NCBI GenBank assembly: GCA_015501585.1
Contig: JADNRY010000304.1
Span: 1-64,000 of the forward strand
From: Rhodocollybia butyracea
Taxonomy: Eukaryota > Basidiomycota > Agaricomycetes > Agaricales > Omphalotaceae
Direction of reading: 5' to 3'
DNA: 64,000 nucleotides
Part shown: positions 11,560 to 24,004 of the stretch, one piece after another
How positions within the stretch are numbered: position 1 is the first letter of the stretch
Layout of the letters: each line of letters starts with the position of its first letter
Position numbers and translations under genes: made by a program
Notes under the pieces: model-generated
Databases searched by the model: none
Told to the model about the DNA's origin: nothing
What the model saw: only the letters and a program-made list of their open reading frames with translations

Positions 11560-12920
11560 TTTTGAGACGTATGTTACCCAAATGAAATCTTTCATGTTGA
11601 CTATGCTTACTGATGTTTTTTTGTATGGGCTGTAGTGGTCTCACACCTATTGGAGCGACTGTTTTTGGTGAACTGGTGTCTGCAAATATCGGACAGTGAG
11701 TAATACACAAAGTGGCAAGGGACGTTTGAGCAGCTGGTGCATATGGACATGTGCACAACAGACTGGTGATTTGACGCGTGCTATTGACCAGGGTACCAGG
11801 TACATGCCGTTGTGTTTTCAGCCCTTCTTGTCCCTAATCATCAATTTTTTTTACTGCATTAGAGGCATTACTTCCTCCTTCGAGCTATTCTGTTCTGAAT
11901 AGCACCGACGCCGCTGGAGATTTCCTATCTGATGAGCCAGTTTGACTGGGAATTTGCGGTGACGCATGCTTGCTGTGCTGTCTACGCTGGCGAACACAAT
12001 TCCAGCGTGATGTACCAGTGCAGAGCGAGTTCCTCTATATGCTTGTTGATCAATTTCGAGGTGGTGATGGGAATTTGCTGGAGTATGAGAGCTCGTCGGT
12101 GAACATCATTATGTCGTTGGCTTCTTTGAATGCCGGGCAGAGCGTTATCTTTTCAAGTACGTTGACAATGACAATGTCTATAATGGTACGTCATACAATG
12201 CTCACAGGCGGTACCCAGTCTCACACTATCCAACACTAGGTACAATGACAGTCAGAGACCTAGTCATGATGCATGACACATGAACATTTGAACGTTAACA
12301 ATGATCAACCAATTGACTTCCAACTCTCCCTCCCTCTCAACTTCCTACTACTGCGAAATCCAACAAAACCTCCTCGACGTGGAAGTCCTCCAACCTCGGT
12401 GAAAACCCGGCTATGGAAGATGCACCAGACGCCCAGCCGCCCAACCTCCCAGTCCAAGACACCCCCTTCGGGAACATCAATTTTGCATAAAACCCGAGCC
12501 GCCCGATCTTCAGCGACCTCAGCTTCACCATCCCAGCTGGCAAACGCACTGCTATCGTTGGGTCCTCGGGATGTAAAAAATCCATGCTCCTAACGCTCCT
12601 CTTTGGTTTCTATGATCCCTCCTCGGGGAAGATCTCTATCGGAGACCAAGACATCGCGGTGTAGCTCGCGAGCCTGCGGCATGCCATCAGGATTGTTCCA
12701 CAGGATACACCTCTGTTTCATGTGGGAATGTGCAGTATGCAAATTTGGAGAGGGGGAGAGCGATACGGTGGGGAAGGCGAATGTGCATGAGGTAATGTTG
12801 AGTTTGCCGGAGGGGTATCGTACAAAGGTTGGGGAGTGGGATTGGTGATTAGTGACGGGAGAAGCAGAGGTTGGCGGTGGCAAAGGATCCGCCCATATTG
12901 TTTTTTTGATGAGACGGTGA
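11560..12920 (+). pseudogene. Decayed ATM1/HMT1-type ABC transporter
   Basis: Pieces in several frames follow the order of a mitochondrial ATM1-type half-transporter. QQTGDLTRAIDQGTRYM (about 11757) matches the conserved QTG-LTRAIDRGT loop. YESSSVNIIMSLASLNAGQS (about 12085) matches the late transmembrane region. After a gap comes the nucleotide-binding domain (about 12490-12720): FSDLSFTIPAGKRTAIVGSS, a degenerate Walker A (GSSGCKKSM), LLFGFYDPSSGKISIGDQDI, then an in-frame TAG, then RHAIRIVPQDTPLFH. A later frame gives LPEGYRTKVGE. Frameshifts, the stop and the lost Walker A lysine context make function impossible. The working gene would export a sulphur-containing compound needed for cytosolic Fe-S assembly. 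Confidence 0.75.
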
Positions 12921-13009
12921 GTGTTTGGCGAATGTAATTCCTTAATAATGCTAACTCAATCAATTGTGGATATAGACTTCTGTGTTGAGCTGATGAAGAA
13001 TATTAATAA

Positions 13010-13472
13010 CACTAATTGGCTTGGTTCGTACTGGTATGTGAAAGGCGCTAGAAAACAACCTAACAAATACAAGACCGCGCCTAACCAGACTATCAATTTG
13101 TTTAAAGGGAGCGAGGCTGGGTTGTCAAAGATTCCCCAAAGAAAGTTAAGATATTGAATGTAAGATGATACACCAGCCAGTGTAGTGAAACAACTGAACT
13201 AGCGTAGTGCGACAAGGTCTAGTAAGTTCTATGAACTGAACTAGCGTAGACTATTGTCTAAGTTGTGCGCGTATGTCCGACCGAAAACCCAAATAACCAA
13301 ATAACCATGTGTGTGTGTGTGTCCAACGATAACCAAAACCAAAACCAATACAACGCAACTAGGACACTCCTGGGCAAACTCTGGCTCCAGCTAGCGTAAC
13401 GCCGTAACATCCCTGACCAAACGCTGGGTCAAGCTACGAAACTGTGAGTGAACTTAATCACTAGTAACTCAT
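13010..13472 (+). repeat. Dispersed repeat R1, copy 1
   Basis: This segment recurs at about 24005-24540 in the same orientation. Both copies start in TACTGGTATGTGAAAGGCGC, hold a short conserved frame (KGARKQPNKYKT, SKIPQRKLRY), a TG microsatellite and a tail ending AACTTAATCACTAG. The matching frame suggests the 3' end of an unidentified mobile-element gene followed by its non-coding terminus. FB1 begins where this copy ends. Confidence 0.65.
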
Positions 13473-16400
13473 CACTTCAGGCAACCACATATTTGGTCTT
13501 ATTAGTCTACACTTTTGTTACATTGACCTTACTAAAAAGACCCAAAAACCTAGGCAAAACCCAGGCAGCTAGGTCATGACCTTGGGATTTAGGTCATGAC
13601 CTAAAAAATTGGTCATGACCTAGGTCAGGTTGGTCTTTTCCTGGGGTTGGTAGGTCATGGCCTGGGGTGAGATAGGATATGGCCTAGGTGGGGCAGGGCA
13701 TGGTCTAGGTGAGGGAGGGTATGGTCTACTAAGGAGGAGGAGGGTATAGTCTGGGAGGAGGAGGGTATGGTCTAGGAGGGGGAGATATAGTCTAAGAGGT
13801 GTAGGGTGAGAGTGGAGGATGGTGAGATAGAGAATATAAACAAGAATGAAATATCATAGAATAATGACTTGAAATTTTTAGAAACATATTGGGATTTTTT
13901 ACATATCTGTAGATTATGACAAGATTAAGCTAAGTCACAGTGCCCTGTTCTGGGAGGTCAGGGAAGCATGGGACTTACCTGACCTAGCTGATTTAAGTCA
14001 TGACCTACTTTTTAGGTCATGACCTACCTGGTCTAGGTCATGACCTGGGTGAACTAGGTCATGACCTACCTGACCTAGGTCATGACCTACCTAGCCTAGG
14101 TCATGACCTACCTGACCTAGGTCATGACCTACCTAGCCTAGGTCATGACCTACCTGACCTAGGTCATGACCTACCTAGCCTAGGTCATGACCTACCTGAC
14201 CTAGGTCATGACCTGCCTAGCCTAGGCCATGACCTACCTGGCCTAGGTCATGACCCAGGCCAATTTAAAAATTACTAAATTAGGAAATTTTTCAATTTTT
14301 GCAGTGGATGAGATCAAAGCTGTTTTTATTACCAAATAAGGCAATTTTCAAACACCTTAACCGGTTTTATGTTTTTTTAATAGAGTTAAATACATTTGGA
14401 AATTTTTATAAATTACTATATTAGGCAATTTCAAAACTTTTGCAGTGGATGAGGCCAAAGCTGTTTCCATTGCCTAATTGAGAAGTGACAAATTTGCAGT
14501 GGATGAGGTCAAAGCTGATTTCATTACTTGTTTGAAAAATGACAAATCTTTTGCAGTGGATGAGGTCAAAGCTGTTTTCATTACCTAATTAAGAAATGAC
14601 AAAACTGAACACACAAACTATGTACACTCTTTCCCTAAGGACAATACCTTGTGGTAAACATCCAGACCTTTTGTTTATACACAGAATAGGTTGCTCACCT
14701 AAAATGAAGCCAATCCTGTGGTGGGAAGGGCTGGATTGCAAAATATTTTTTGGATAACCTTTGGTTGTAGTGGATGAGGGCAAAGCTGTATGCCCATAAA
14801 AGGAAATCAATGAAAAGTGTTGAGTCTAAAGATTGCTTGATATAACATGCAGATTGGCATGGATAAGGGTGATCCTTTTCATCCCCTGATACCCTGATAT
14901 GTTGTCTACTCTTTCTGAGTCTCAGATATATTTAGATGGCCCCTGGGAGATCAGTCTTTATTGATCTTTGAACTTTCTCATCAAAAACCCTCATTTTTTC
15001 GAAATCAGAGGATAAGTATCAGAGCATCCAGGGCAGGGTGGGCCACAGGCTTCTAGGACATTGTACCCTGGTATGATAGGTACATTCAGACGACTCAGGA
15101 GTAGCTTATACTATGCTGGGGGAGTGGGTAATAAGTGATATGTGTCTAATTAGGCATAAATTTCGCTTTTTTGCCTGTTAAATCATTAATAGTGGGAGCT
15201 GTAGGCAAGAGTAGACTGTCTAGCTTGGCATATAGCATGTTAGGAGCACATAGATTGATATAAGAACCTTTCCTCGACAACCCCTTCCCTTATCTTGATG
15301 TACCAGTAGTCCTGGGTTCTTAAGTGTCTGATACTTGTGTCAAACTTATCATCACAACTTGAACCTCAGATAGTTAGAATATTTTGCTATAGAAATGCTA
15401 TATCAGGTCCTGGTACACTATTCGTCAAGTTTCTCTGCAATCCCTTGCCTACAGCTGCCTCTATTAATGATTTGATGGTCAAAAAAGCGAATTTATGCAT
15501 ACATATACAGAGATCAATTATTACCCACTCTCCCAGGACAGTATAAGCTACTCCTGAGTCGTCTGAATGTACCTATCATACCAGGGTACAATGTCCTAGA
15601 AGCCTGTGGCCCACCCTGCCCTGGATGCTCTGATACTTATCCTCTGATTTCGAAAAAATGAGGGTTTTTGATGAGAAAGTTCAAAGATCAATAAAGACTG
15701 ATCTCCCAGGGGCCATCTAAATATATCTGAGACTCAGAAAGAGTAGACAACATATCAGGGTATCAGGGGATGAAAAGGATCACCCTTATCCATGCCAATC
15801 TGCATGTTATATCAAGCAATCTTTAGACTCAACACTTTTCATTGATTTCCTTTTATGGGCATACAGCTTTGCCCTCATCCACTACAACCAAAGGTTATCC
15901 AAAAAATATTTTGCAATCCAGCCCCTTCCCACCACAGGATTGGCTTCATTTTAGGTGAGCAACCTATTCTGTGTATAAACAAAAGGTCTGGATGTTTACC
16001 ACAAGGTATTGTCCTTAGGGAAAGAGTGTACATAGTTTGTGTGTTCAGTTTTGTCATTTCTTAATTAGGTAATGAAAACAGCTTTGACCTCATCCACTGC
16101 AAAAGATTTGTCATTTTTCAAACAAGTAATGAAATCAGCTTTGACCTCATCCACTGCAAATTTGTCACTTCTCAATTAGGCAATGGAAACAGCTTTGGCC
16201 TCATCCACTGCAAAAGTTTTGAAATTGCCTAATATAGTAATTTATAAAAATTTCCAAATGTATTTAACTCTATTAAAAAAACATAAAACCGGTTAAGGTG
16301 TTTGAAAATTGCCTTATTTGGTAATAAAAACAGCTTTGATCTCATCCACTGCAAAAATTGAAAAATTTCCTAATTTAGTAATTTTTAAATTGGCCTGGGT

Positions 16401-17055
16401 CATGACCTAGGCCAGGTAGGTCATGGCCTAGGCTAGGCAGGTCATGACCTAGGTCAGGTAGGTCATGACCTAGGCTAGGTAGGTCATGACCTAGGTCAGG
16501 TAGGTCATGACCTAGTTCACCCAGGTCATGACCTAGACCAGGTAGGTCATGACCTAAATCAGCTAGGTCAGGTAAGTCCCATGCTTCCCTGACCTCCCAG
16601 AACAGGGCACTGTGACTTAGCTTAATCTTGTCATAATCTACAGATATGTAAAAAATCCCAATATGTTTCTAAAAATTTCAAGTCATTATTCTATGATATT
16701 TCATTCTTGTTTATATTCTCTATCTCACCATCCTCCACTCTCACCCTACACCTCTTAGACTATATCTCCCCCTCCTAGACCATACCCTCCTCCTCCTAAA
16801 CCATACCCTCCCTCACCTAGACCATGCCCTCCCTCACCTAGACCATGCCCTGCCCCACCTAGACCATGCCCTGCCCCACCTAGGCCATATCCTATCTCAC
16901 CCCAGGCCATGACCTACCAACCCCAGGAAAAGACCAACCTGACCTAGGTCATGACCTAGCTGCCCGGGTTTTGCCTAGGTTTTTGAGTCTTTTTAGTAAG
17001 GTCAATGTAACAAAAGTGTAGACTAATAAGACCAAATATGTGGGTGACTGAACTG
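13473..17055. mobile_element. FB1: giant fold-back element, 3.6 kb
   Basis: Almost the whole element is an inverted repeat with arms of about 1.6-1.7 kb around a spacer near 15210-15450. The tips are CACTTCAGGCAACCAC at left and CAGTTCAGTCACCCAC at right (read inward), followed by the shared TTTTGTTACATTGACC. Next come 21-bp tandem repeats carrying AGGTCATGACCT (14014-14260 and 16395-16560), then repeats of GTGGATGAGGTCAAAGCTGT. The arms then run into the leader of the plus-strand gypsy gag (14930: TTTAGATGGCCCCTGGGAGA). No protein is encoded. No convincing target duplication flanks this copy. Confidence 0.8.
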
Positions 17056-18365
17056 TGTGAGTACTGTACTGCAAGCAAATGCAGAATAGTCAAGTTATGT
17101 CCCCATTCATCTTTTCTTACTTACTCTCAAGTAGGACCCGACTGGATGATCCCACCGGTCCTTGCTAGGATCAATATCTCTTACTTGACCATACCTGGAG
17201 ACAGCAGTGAAAACAGTGAGCATCAGTCTTCAAAAAAAGAAACAGAGGAAACACCACCAAGTAAACAAGATCCCAGATATTTCCCTCACCTATCCGCCAA
17301 TCATAACTGTTGTAGGTATTCGGCACCGGTGTCACTATTCAGCGCTTCAGCTCAAAGATCTCACGAGAATCAGAAAGCTCTGTGGTGAACGCTCCTATGT
17401 CCCCCGCGTAATATCTAATGTTTTGAAAAGCTTGAGGGCTTTATCCGCCTTGGTGAGTAATTGTGATATGTACAGTTATGCTGTATCAATCATAATTCAG
17501 CCAATGAATACACTACTGGTCTTCAATATTTGTTAACTCAGTGATTCCGGTATGAATGTGCTTCCGAGACGCTTATAGCAACCATCTAAGCTGGGCTATT
17601 CTCAAGCAATGTCATTCATCCGACAATCTCACTAGATGGTGTTAAAACTTTATAGCTTTCAGCTGAGGGTAAATCTGAAGAGTACTGAACCACATCATAA
17701 TGGGTTTTTATTTTCTTTATCAAGCAACACGGAATTGGTCACAAAGCGGAGGAAATATCATAGCTTACCCCAGGTGCCAGAAGACAAGGACCAAGGTGGT
17801 CACCCTTGTAGGGGTCGAGTTTGTTACGAGCGGTGTCGGTGCACCAGCAAGCAACCCTGTTGTCAGCGTTCTTGTGTGGGGGGAGAAGGGGTTGATCGTC
17901 ATCACTGCGAAGGGAGTTTTGCAAACTTGGGGCGGAGTTCTGGTTGAGAGAAGAAAGGAAGGGTTTCCGCCTTCCAGTATTATAAAACTTGTGATTACTC
18001 TGGCTGGCTCATCTGGCTCTAATCACTTGTTATTATACTTAATTACAGGCAGTGTAAAATCACTCCTACTTCTCTGGTTAAGACAGTCATTACATAGATC
18101 TTGAGGTACATGATACATGGTAGAAGTAAAAATATCATCTAAACAAACAAAGGTTTGTGTTTTTGAGCAAGTCGTAAAAAAAATAGTAGTCCAATATGTC
18201 TGCACACTGGTGGAAGGTTTTCTTGTTGTGGCCTTTGGATTCAACAACGCTCATACATGCATAGCGAGCTATACAAGGTCCCATTCTCTGAAGAACGGCC
18301 CAGATTTTACCACTCACTTCCAAATTGATCTTTTTCTGTATCTCTCAACTTTGTAATGATACACG
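17056..18365. other. No recognisable gene
   Basis: Several short open frames on the plus strand (17207-17536, 17700-18104) have no family signature and overlap each other. Nothing else stands out. Confidence 0.4.
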
Positions 18366-18799
18366 TTGTGTATTTTTATGGACTTAACAGGGATCAGGAG
18401 CCAGCTCTGCAACTTTACAGCATCATTCTTGACACTCCATATGTATTCAATTTATCCTGCGATGACATCCAAGAAACAACGTGGTTGGTCCAAAGAATGT
18501 AGGTTGGTATGGACAGACATATGTCCCTCCGTGACTGGGTGTGAATCGAGAGCGGGGGACGACGCGGGGGCTGCGGTGGTTGGATGCTGGGCATTGGTAT
18601 GTACCCGCAGCAGCATTCGGTGGAATTGGTGAAAAGGGGACAAATTCAGTGAAAACAGCAAGATTGATGAAAATGGGGGATAGAGCTGGGCACAGGGGAG
18701 GAGCTCATTGACTGGACCCTCAATGGATCACGTAAGGAATGCGGGGAGATGCAGTCTCATTCGTAGTCCTGTGTAAGGTATTGAACAACCTAGCACATC

Positions 18800-19215
18800 T
18801 CCTGGTCATATTAAAATCATAACTATTATTACTTGGCACTCAAAATGACTCGGAATGACTAGACCTGCTGATCATGTGACTATGACTTGCTGGAACATGC
18901 GGGTATATTCAAATGAGTTACATTGAGTCATTGAGGCTGTACTTATTTAGAATGGCTTACTCATGCAAACCATGGTTTGCCTTGAGGCTAACACATGTAC
19001 TATATATTTAATTACTTAATGATTTCCCATGTAAAAGACTATAAAAAGGGGGGAATTACCCATACACCCTTTTTCTTTAGTCTCTATATTTTGTAACCCA
19101 GTACCTACAAGAATTACACTTGTTATCTCGATTCTTTGTGTGAACCACACCTGAGGAATTATCCACTGAGTGAATACAGCAAGACTCACTTTAATATCAT
19201 ATATATTGAAGGTAC
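18800..19215 (+). repeat. Possible solo LTR
   Basis: The layout resembles an LTR: a TATAAAAAGG box at about 19040, a T-rich stretch, then CTTGTTATCTCG and TTTGTGTGAACCACACC. The latter resembles CACTTGTGTGAATCACC in the gypsy LTR at 40836. Terminal TG...CA ends and a target duplication could not be fixed. Confidence 0.3.
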
Positions 19216-20355
19216 GTATTCCCGACACTTATTGTCACCAACACCCGTATAGTGCATACCAACTCTATACAAAGATACCCCCAAAACACCGTAACGTTTA
19301 AGTTCTTGTAAGCATTGTCTACCAAGCAGCCCCCGAATCTGTTAGATCGGAAGTATTAATTAAATACAACTGGTTAACAAGCCTCTTTGTTCGAGACTTG
19401 ACATCCTGCCCCATCTCCTTATTGAAGTCTGCATCTCTAGCCCCATCTCTATCACTATCCAAGTTGGCAGCAGCATCCCCACCCCTCCACATCCTCGCGC
19501 AGATCCCATGTCCCCTCAATAGTGCGCGCATGTCCTGCTCAACCTGGCAGTCTCCAAGCGGTGGAAACACTACCATTCCTCCACCCCACCACTACCTTCT
19601 TTGCCTTTGTCTTCCCTCCAAGTTGGATCCGGCCATCCATTTACAGCCCTCACTACTCCTGCTACATACGGCGAGAGATATGGGTATGCCTGACGAGGAT
19701 CTTCCCTTCCATGAAGCGATGAACCTGGGTTTATGATGGACGTGGCTAGCGTGCGTGCGTTGGATGCTCGGCGTTGGTATGGACGGATGTACGTCCCTCT
19801 GCGGCTGTGGATCGAGATAGGGGCATGACACAGGGGCTAGAGCTGTCTGTCGATGATGATCCTGATGCAGGCACTTGGGGTGACCACTGTTTATTAGGAG
19901 GAGGCGCAACCGATGGCACGGTGATGATTTCCTCGGTTTTGAATGTCCAAGTATCAACAATGCATCAACATGGAGGAGGGGGAAAAAAGTATGCTATACA
20001 ATCAAACAATGGATATCCTGGATAGATTAGAATAAGATTTTAAGCACCAGAATCTGCAAAACGACACATACCTCTGTGAATGTCATAATCTCCTTCCGAC
20101 ACCTGTGGCTTCCCCGCTTCCAAACTTGACATTCCTAGCGCTCGTTGGACCTGCCGAGATCAAGGGAAATAAGGCAGATAGATAGATGCCTTGCGCCGTT
20201 CTTCAAATTTCCACTCGATAACTCTGTTCCGACGATGCCTCAGGCCTCATGGAATGGTGGTGTAGAGAGAGATGTAGCTCAGCATCTTGCCCGCCAGCGG
20301 CAAATAGCGTTGCGTTTCCGCCTAATACTGGGAGAGATGTGATGTTGGCGGCAGA

Positions 20356-20612
20356 AAATGGAAGATTAAACAAACAAGGTTTCTAGCAAACTTATTAGAT
20401 ATGAAGTAACTTTGCTGGTAAATACATGAGACTCACCGATCTCGGATTGTATAGATCCTGTTCGATGTTCGACTACTGAGTCGCGTGTTACATAGTTTAC
20501 CAGCCCTCTTTCTCTTGGACAAATAATGAGATTATGTATTTGCCAGCAAAGTTACTTTGTATCTAACAAGTTTGCTAGAAACCTCATTCTTTGTTCAATC
20601 TTCCATTTCTTA
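20356..20612. repeat. Inverted repeat, arms about 75-85 bp
   Basis: AATGGAAGATTAAACAAACA, TTTCTAGCAAACTT and AAGTAACTTTGCTGG on the left (20356-20431) recur as reverse complements on the right (20524-20612). About 95 bp lie between, and these belong to the duplicated gene copy. Part of a small element has apparently landed around, or been copied to, both sides of an exon fragment. Confidence 0.6.
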
Positions 20613-20889
20613 AATTGACTTAAGCCTTCAAGATTTCAAATTTTCTATTTAAGGCCTTATGGTAGAACACTGAATGAGATCCCTGAGCTGCGGAGCATGT
20701 TCAGGGTTATTAGCAGCCATGGACAAGCCTATGAGCTTGCTGTTGGCTTACACATGAGCTATGTAGAGATCCGGCGTCGCAGCAATGGCTGTCGGCATCC
20801 TTGAAGAGAGTATGGAAAGCTCTCTTGTCATTGTGGATGGTTACAACAAGAGAAGAGGCAATGAATGTGGAAGGCTAAATCCGAACCGT

Positions 20890-22509
20890 CATATAAGTGT
20901 AATTCCCACCGGCTCTTCCGGCATTCTAATGTGTGGCGCAGCACTCAGTTACCGTTCCGGGTACTCCAGGCACGAAGCTGCCTCTTGTACTTACTACTGG
21001 TGATCACCCCTTTCTCCCTGTAGAATCACCATTTGTCTTGTAATCAATGATGTTCTGGAATCGCTGAGAGCGCAAAGCACTCTAGGGACCTATCCCTCCG
21101 GCTTACCAAGAGATACCAAGAACTCTGCGCCACTGTAGGAGCTACAGATTAGGGCTTACCACCGTACCATATACAGTTACAGCCGTGTGTTTCACGGACC
21201 ATTTTAGCAACAGAATACCGTGTACTGTACTGTACCATATCCAGATTTTCCGAAAGCCTTACAGTACAGTTACCGTCTATTACGGCTGTTAATGGTCACT
21301 ACAGTCGTGATCATCACTAGAACTTGAATTGTACTGTATGAAGCCAAAAAAATGCTAATTTAATCATGGAGTGGTAAACAAGTGGATTTCTACACTCATC
21401 TTGAACTGGCACTTCTGCAATGGCAGCACACGCAACTTCAAATGAGCCTTTAAACCCGTGGGAGTCTCGCTTTAAACTATTAGCCCATCTCAGAGAGCTT
21501 GCATCCCACTCCCTAGCACATCATGCCCTCCATCCCATCAGCTTGGCCGGCCAGACAGTGCATATGGTATAGCATACTGGGCCTACTAGTGTGTAGTCTT
21601 AAACTGCTTAGCTTGAGGGAACAGGTCATAGCAGGATGAGCAAGCACAGTTTTGAGTTGACACCATGGGCCGGCATGTTTTTCCAGTTCTGGAAAAAGTC
21701 TGGGAAAGGCTAAAGGAAATGTTGCCTTTTACGACAATTTTCATGGCTGAAAAAACACAATTATCATGGCTGAGAAAAGTTCCTGGAAAATAAAGATTTC
21801 GCAGAAAGTTTCCCATTTGAGATTATCCCAGTAGTGAATCGCATTTCCCACCCAGGAAAGATCTCCTTTGATGGTAACATTGTGGCCCGGGAAATCATGA
21901 GAAAATAGTTCCCTTTGTCGAAAACTTTCCCTTTGAGGTAATCTATATTATTTCGGCCATGAAAAACTTTGTAATATATACCCTTTCACACTTGATATTG
22001 ATCAACTTTCTCGCCCATAAAAGAAATCGGGCGATGAGTGGGCGCTCAGTGGGCGCTCAGTGGGTTCTCAGTGGGATTGGGAGATGTTTGGGTTTGCAGT
22101 GGACTGTTCAATGAAGAGTGGGAGATGTTGCGGGAGATGTTTGGACCTCTCAGTAGAATTCCTTTTGATTTGTCCCCTCCATCTATTTGAATGAGAGGCA
22201 AGGGAGCAGCAGCAGCAGCAGTACCACTACCTAGCCAGAATTTTCATATGCAGTTCAAGGAGATCCCAGCTCTTCCAGATAAACATATCGGCGGCTGAGC
22301 CAGGATACAAGTGAAGAAGGAAAAGAAAGCTTCACAGAGTTGGGGCGCTCAATCTACAGAATGCTAACTTGCTCTTACCAAAGAAGTGCATACCAAAGAA
22401 ATACATATAGTTAAAATTCAAGTTAAAGGAATACCAACGTTCATTCAATTTTACAAAGTAGCTCATCTACAGTTGAATAAAGTTCCAATTGTCGAGAAAC
22501 GGCAGTAGC
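20890..22509. other. No gene; CCGTA-rich dyads and a short tandem repeat
   Basis: 21150-21330 is rich in ACCGTA, TACAGTTA and TACGGCTGT dyads like those at 41742-41890, so both may be remnants of one small element family. At about 22040-22070 GTGGGCGCTCA is repeated in tandem. No coding signal is recognised. Confidence 0.4.
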
Positions 22510-23640
22510 TTAGTCCATCATCATCTGGCAATAATGGGGGGGGTCAGCTTTCTCTAATTTTTCCTCCATCAAACAATTGTTCTCCACCCAACGGAATATT
22601 GCTCCCGCGGTGTATTGAGTGAACAATGTTTGAGCCTCACCATCTGCAACCGGGGTGTTGGAATGGGTGATAACAGCTGAGGGGATCAGGATAGTGGATG
22701 TGTGAGGGAAATCGATTACAAGCTTGAGCTCCCAGAGAATAAGTTGGGCACTGCGTGCAGGGTCAAATTTGCCTAGAGCTGTGATTGCGCACCAACCCAA
22801 GGGCCAATTCTGAAAATCGCGGTGCTTGAACATCCATATGTTCCCACTAAAGTTGAATGCAGCGGCACCAAAAACTCCGCCTGGAAAGTTGTTTCCGAAG
22901 CCCAGGCATCTTATCCCACATAGTGTTTGTTGTCTGTTCATACACCTCATAGACCCTCGGAGCCCAAAGAGAAAATGCCGCTATTGAATATCAACTCATG
23001 AGGGATTGAAAATTAAAAAAACCTTACTGTTCTGATACATTGCCATCCTGCGGACAGACTTGCTGCCCACAAGACACTCCAAAATGTCTTTCATATTCTT
23101 TGGATCAAGCTGGACGGGATGGGGGTTACCCATACCCATATTGATGACGCAGTTGAATGCTGGGAACCAGCCCCTTCAGATGAAGTTGCTCCCAGGCCAG
23201 CCCCTTCACCCTCTCACATCATCTCCTCAAACACATTGTTGAGTTTGGCTGTGTATCCTGAACCCGGTTGACCTGCAAGAACTCCGATAATGCAACCAAC
23301 ACTGTCAATGAGGGGGAAAGGGGTCCTAGAGGTACCCAATGTTAGAAGTTTAAGATAAAGCATTGCATTTGAACTTACGCACCATCCCATTTGATATGTC
23401 AAAAGCCGAGGGAAAGAAGATCAGCCAGAGTGTATGGCCTATGGATATCCGGAGTAGAGCCTCATTGCTTCTTTGTACCTCGCTTTCCAGTATGGGCCCC
23501 CTGCTCTGCGTCAAAATTTGACACACTAAGCTCTACTTTGATGGAAGTTCCGGGAGAGAGAACCTCCGCAAGGGTTCGCTTGAAGGGCGTGGAATCTGGA
23601 GCTTCCTCCTCCACCTTCCATTTTTGAGTTTCTTGGCATT
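22510..23640 (-). pseudogene. Decayed TET/JBP-like 2OG-Fe(II) dioxygenase
   Basis: Blocks on the minus strand follow the order of a family common in mushroom-fungus genomes. They are RPYTLADLL (about 23425), PFPLIDSVGCIIGVLAGQPG (about 23330-23270), RGWFPAFNCVINMGMGNPHP (about 23180-23110), then a 146-codon block at 22950-22510. That block has KHRDFQNWPLGWCAITALG (HxD at residues 43-45), LILWELKLVIDFP, ILIPSAVITHSN (second iron histidine, residue 96) and FTQYTAGAIFRWV. Where relatives have GE-R it reads GEAQ, so the 2-oxoglutarate arginine may be lost. In-frame TGA codons at 23462 and 23176 break the gene. Enzymes of this type oxidise methylcytosine; assignment to TET/JBP is from remembered family pattern, not a search. 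Confidence 0.55.
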
Positions 23641-24004
23641 TGGAATTTCATTGGGACTGAGCGTGGGGGACGGGTGTTGAGGTGGAAAGGGATGGAGGGG
23701 ATGTTAGGCGCATGAGGGGTTGGAGGAATGCAGTGAATTTGGAAATTGGCAAAGCTGGCAGTGATTCTACAGGGAGGGGTGTGGTATGAGTAGTTGCAGG
23801 CTCTGCAAAGGGGAGCTCCACTTGAGACCTAGTATCGGCTCGAGCTTTCTTATTAGCTGACCAACAGCAAGTTTATTGCACCGCCTGATATTGTTCCTTG
23901 CCATTTGACAGCGCGGGCCCTTGTCAATTCCCAGATCCTGGTTGATGGTAGTCTGAGGGGCATCAGCAATGGAAGAGTTTATCAGTGTCAAGATATCAAA
24001 CCCC

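Larger units (their letters stand above)
18366..20880 (-). pseudogene. Scrambled second copy of the gene at the left edge
   Basis: 20431-20830 aligns with 241-540. Both contain ACATGAGCTATGTAGAGATC and the start region encoding M-TAI--TPDLYIAHVL. 18430-18480 aligns with 75-160. In this copy about 140 bp are inserted at 20530-20675 within the first exon. A separate segment containing GGTATGGACNGANNTANGTC occurs at both 18510 and 19777, so the locus is internally duplicated too. No intact reading frame remains. Confidence 0.45.

Noticed and set aside
14000..14278. Frame encoding repeated LGHDLPD
   Set aside because: Translation of the 21-bp AGGTCATGACCT array in the FB1 arm; the other arm gives equivalent frames, so it is repeat DNA.
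15008..15035. AAGTATCAGAGCATCC as a gypsy primer-binding site
   Set aside because: Only an 8-9 nt match to the common TATCAGAGC motif, present in both inverted arms and not next to an LTR end.
13488..17037. Reading the fold-backs as LTR pairs because of inner TGTTACA...TGTAACA
   Set aside because: The target duplications lie outside the CACTTCAG/CAGTTCAG tips, not at TGTTACA, and the two copies are inverted rather than direct.
17055..17070. Target duplication for FB1
   Set aside because: Left flank (TAACTCAT) and right flank (TGTGAGTA) do not match as direct repeats; a 5-bp inverted match is within chance.
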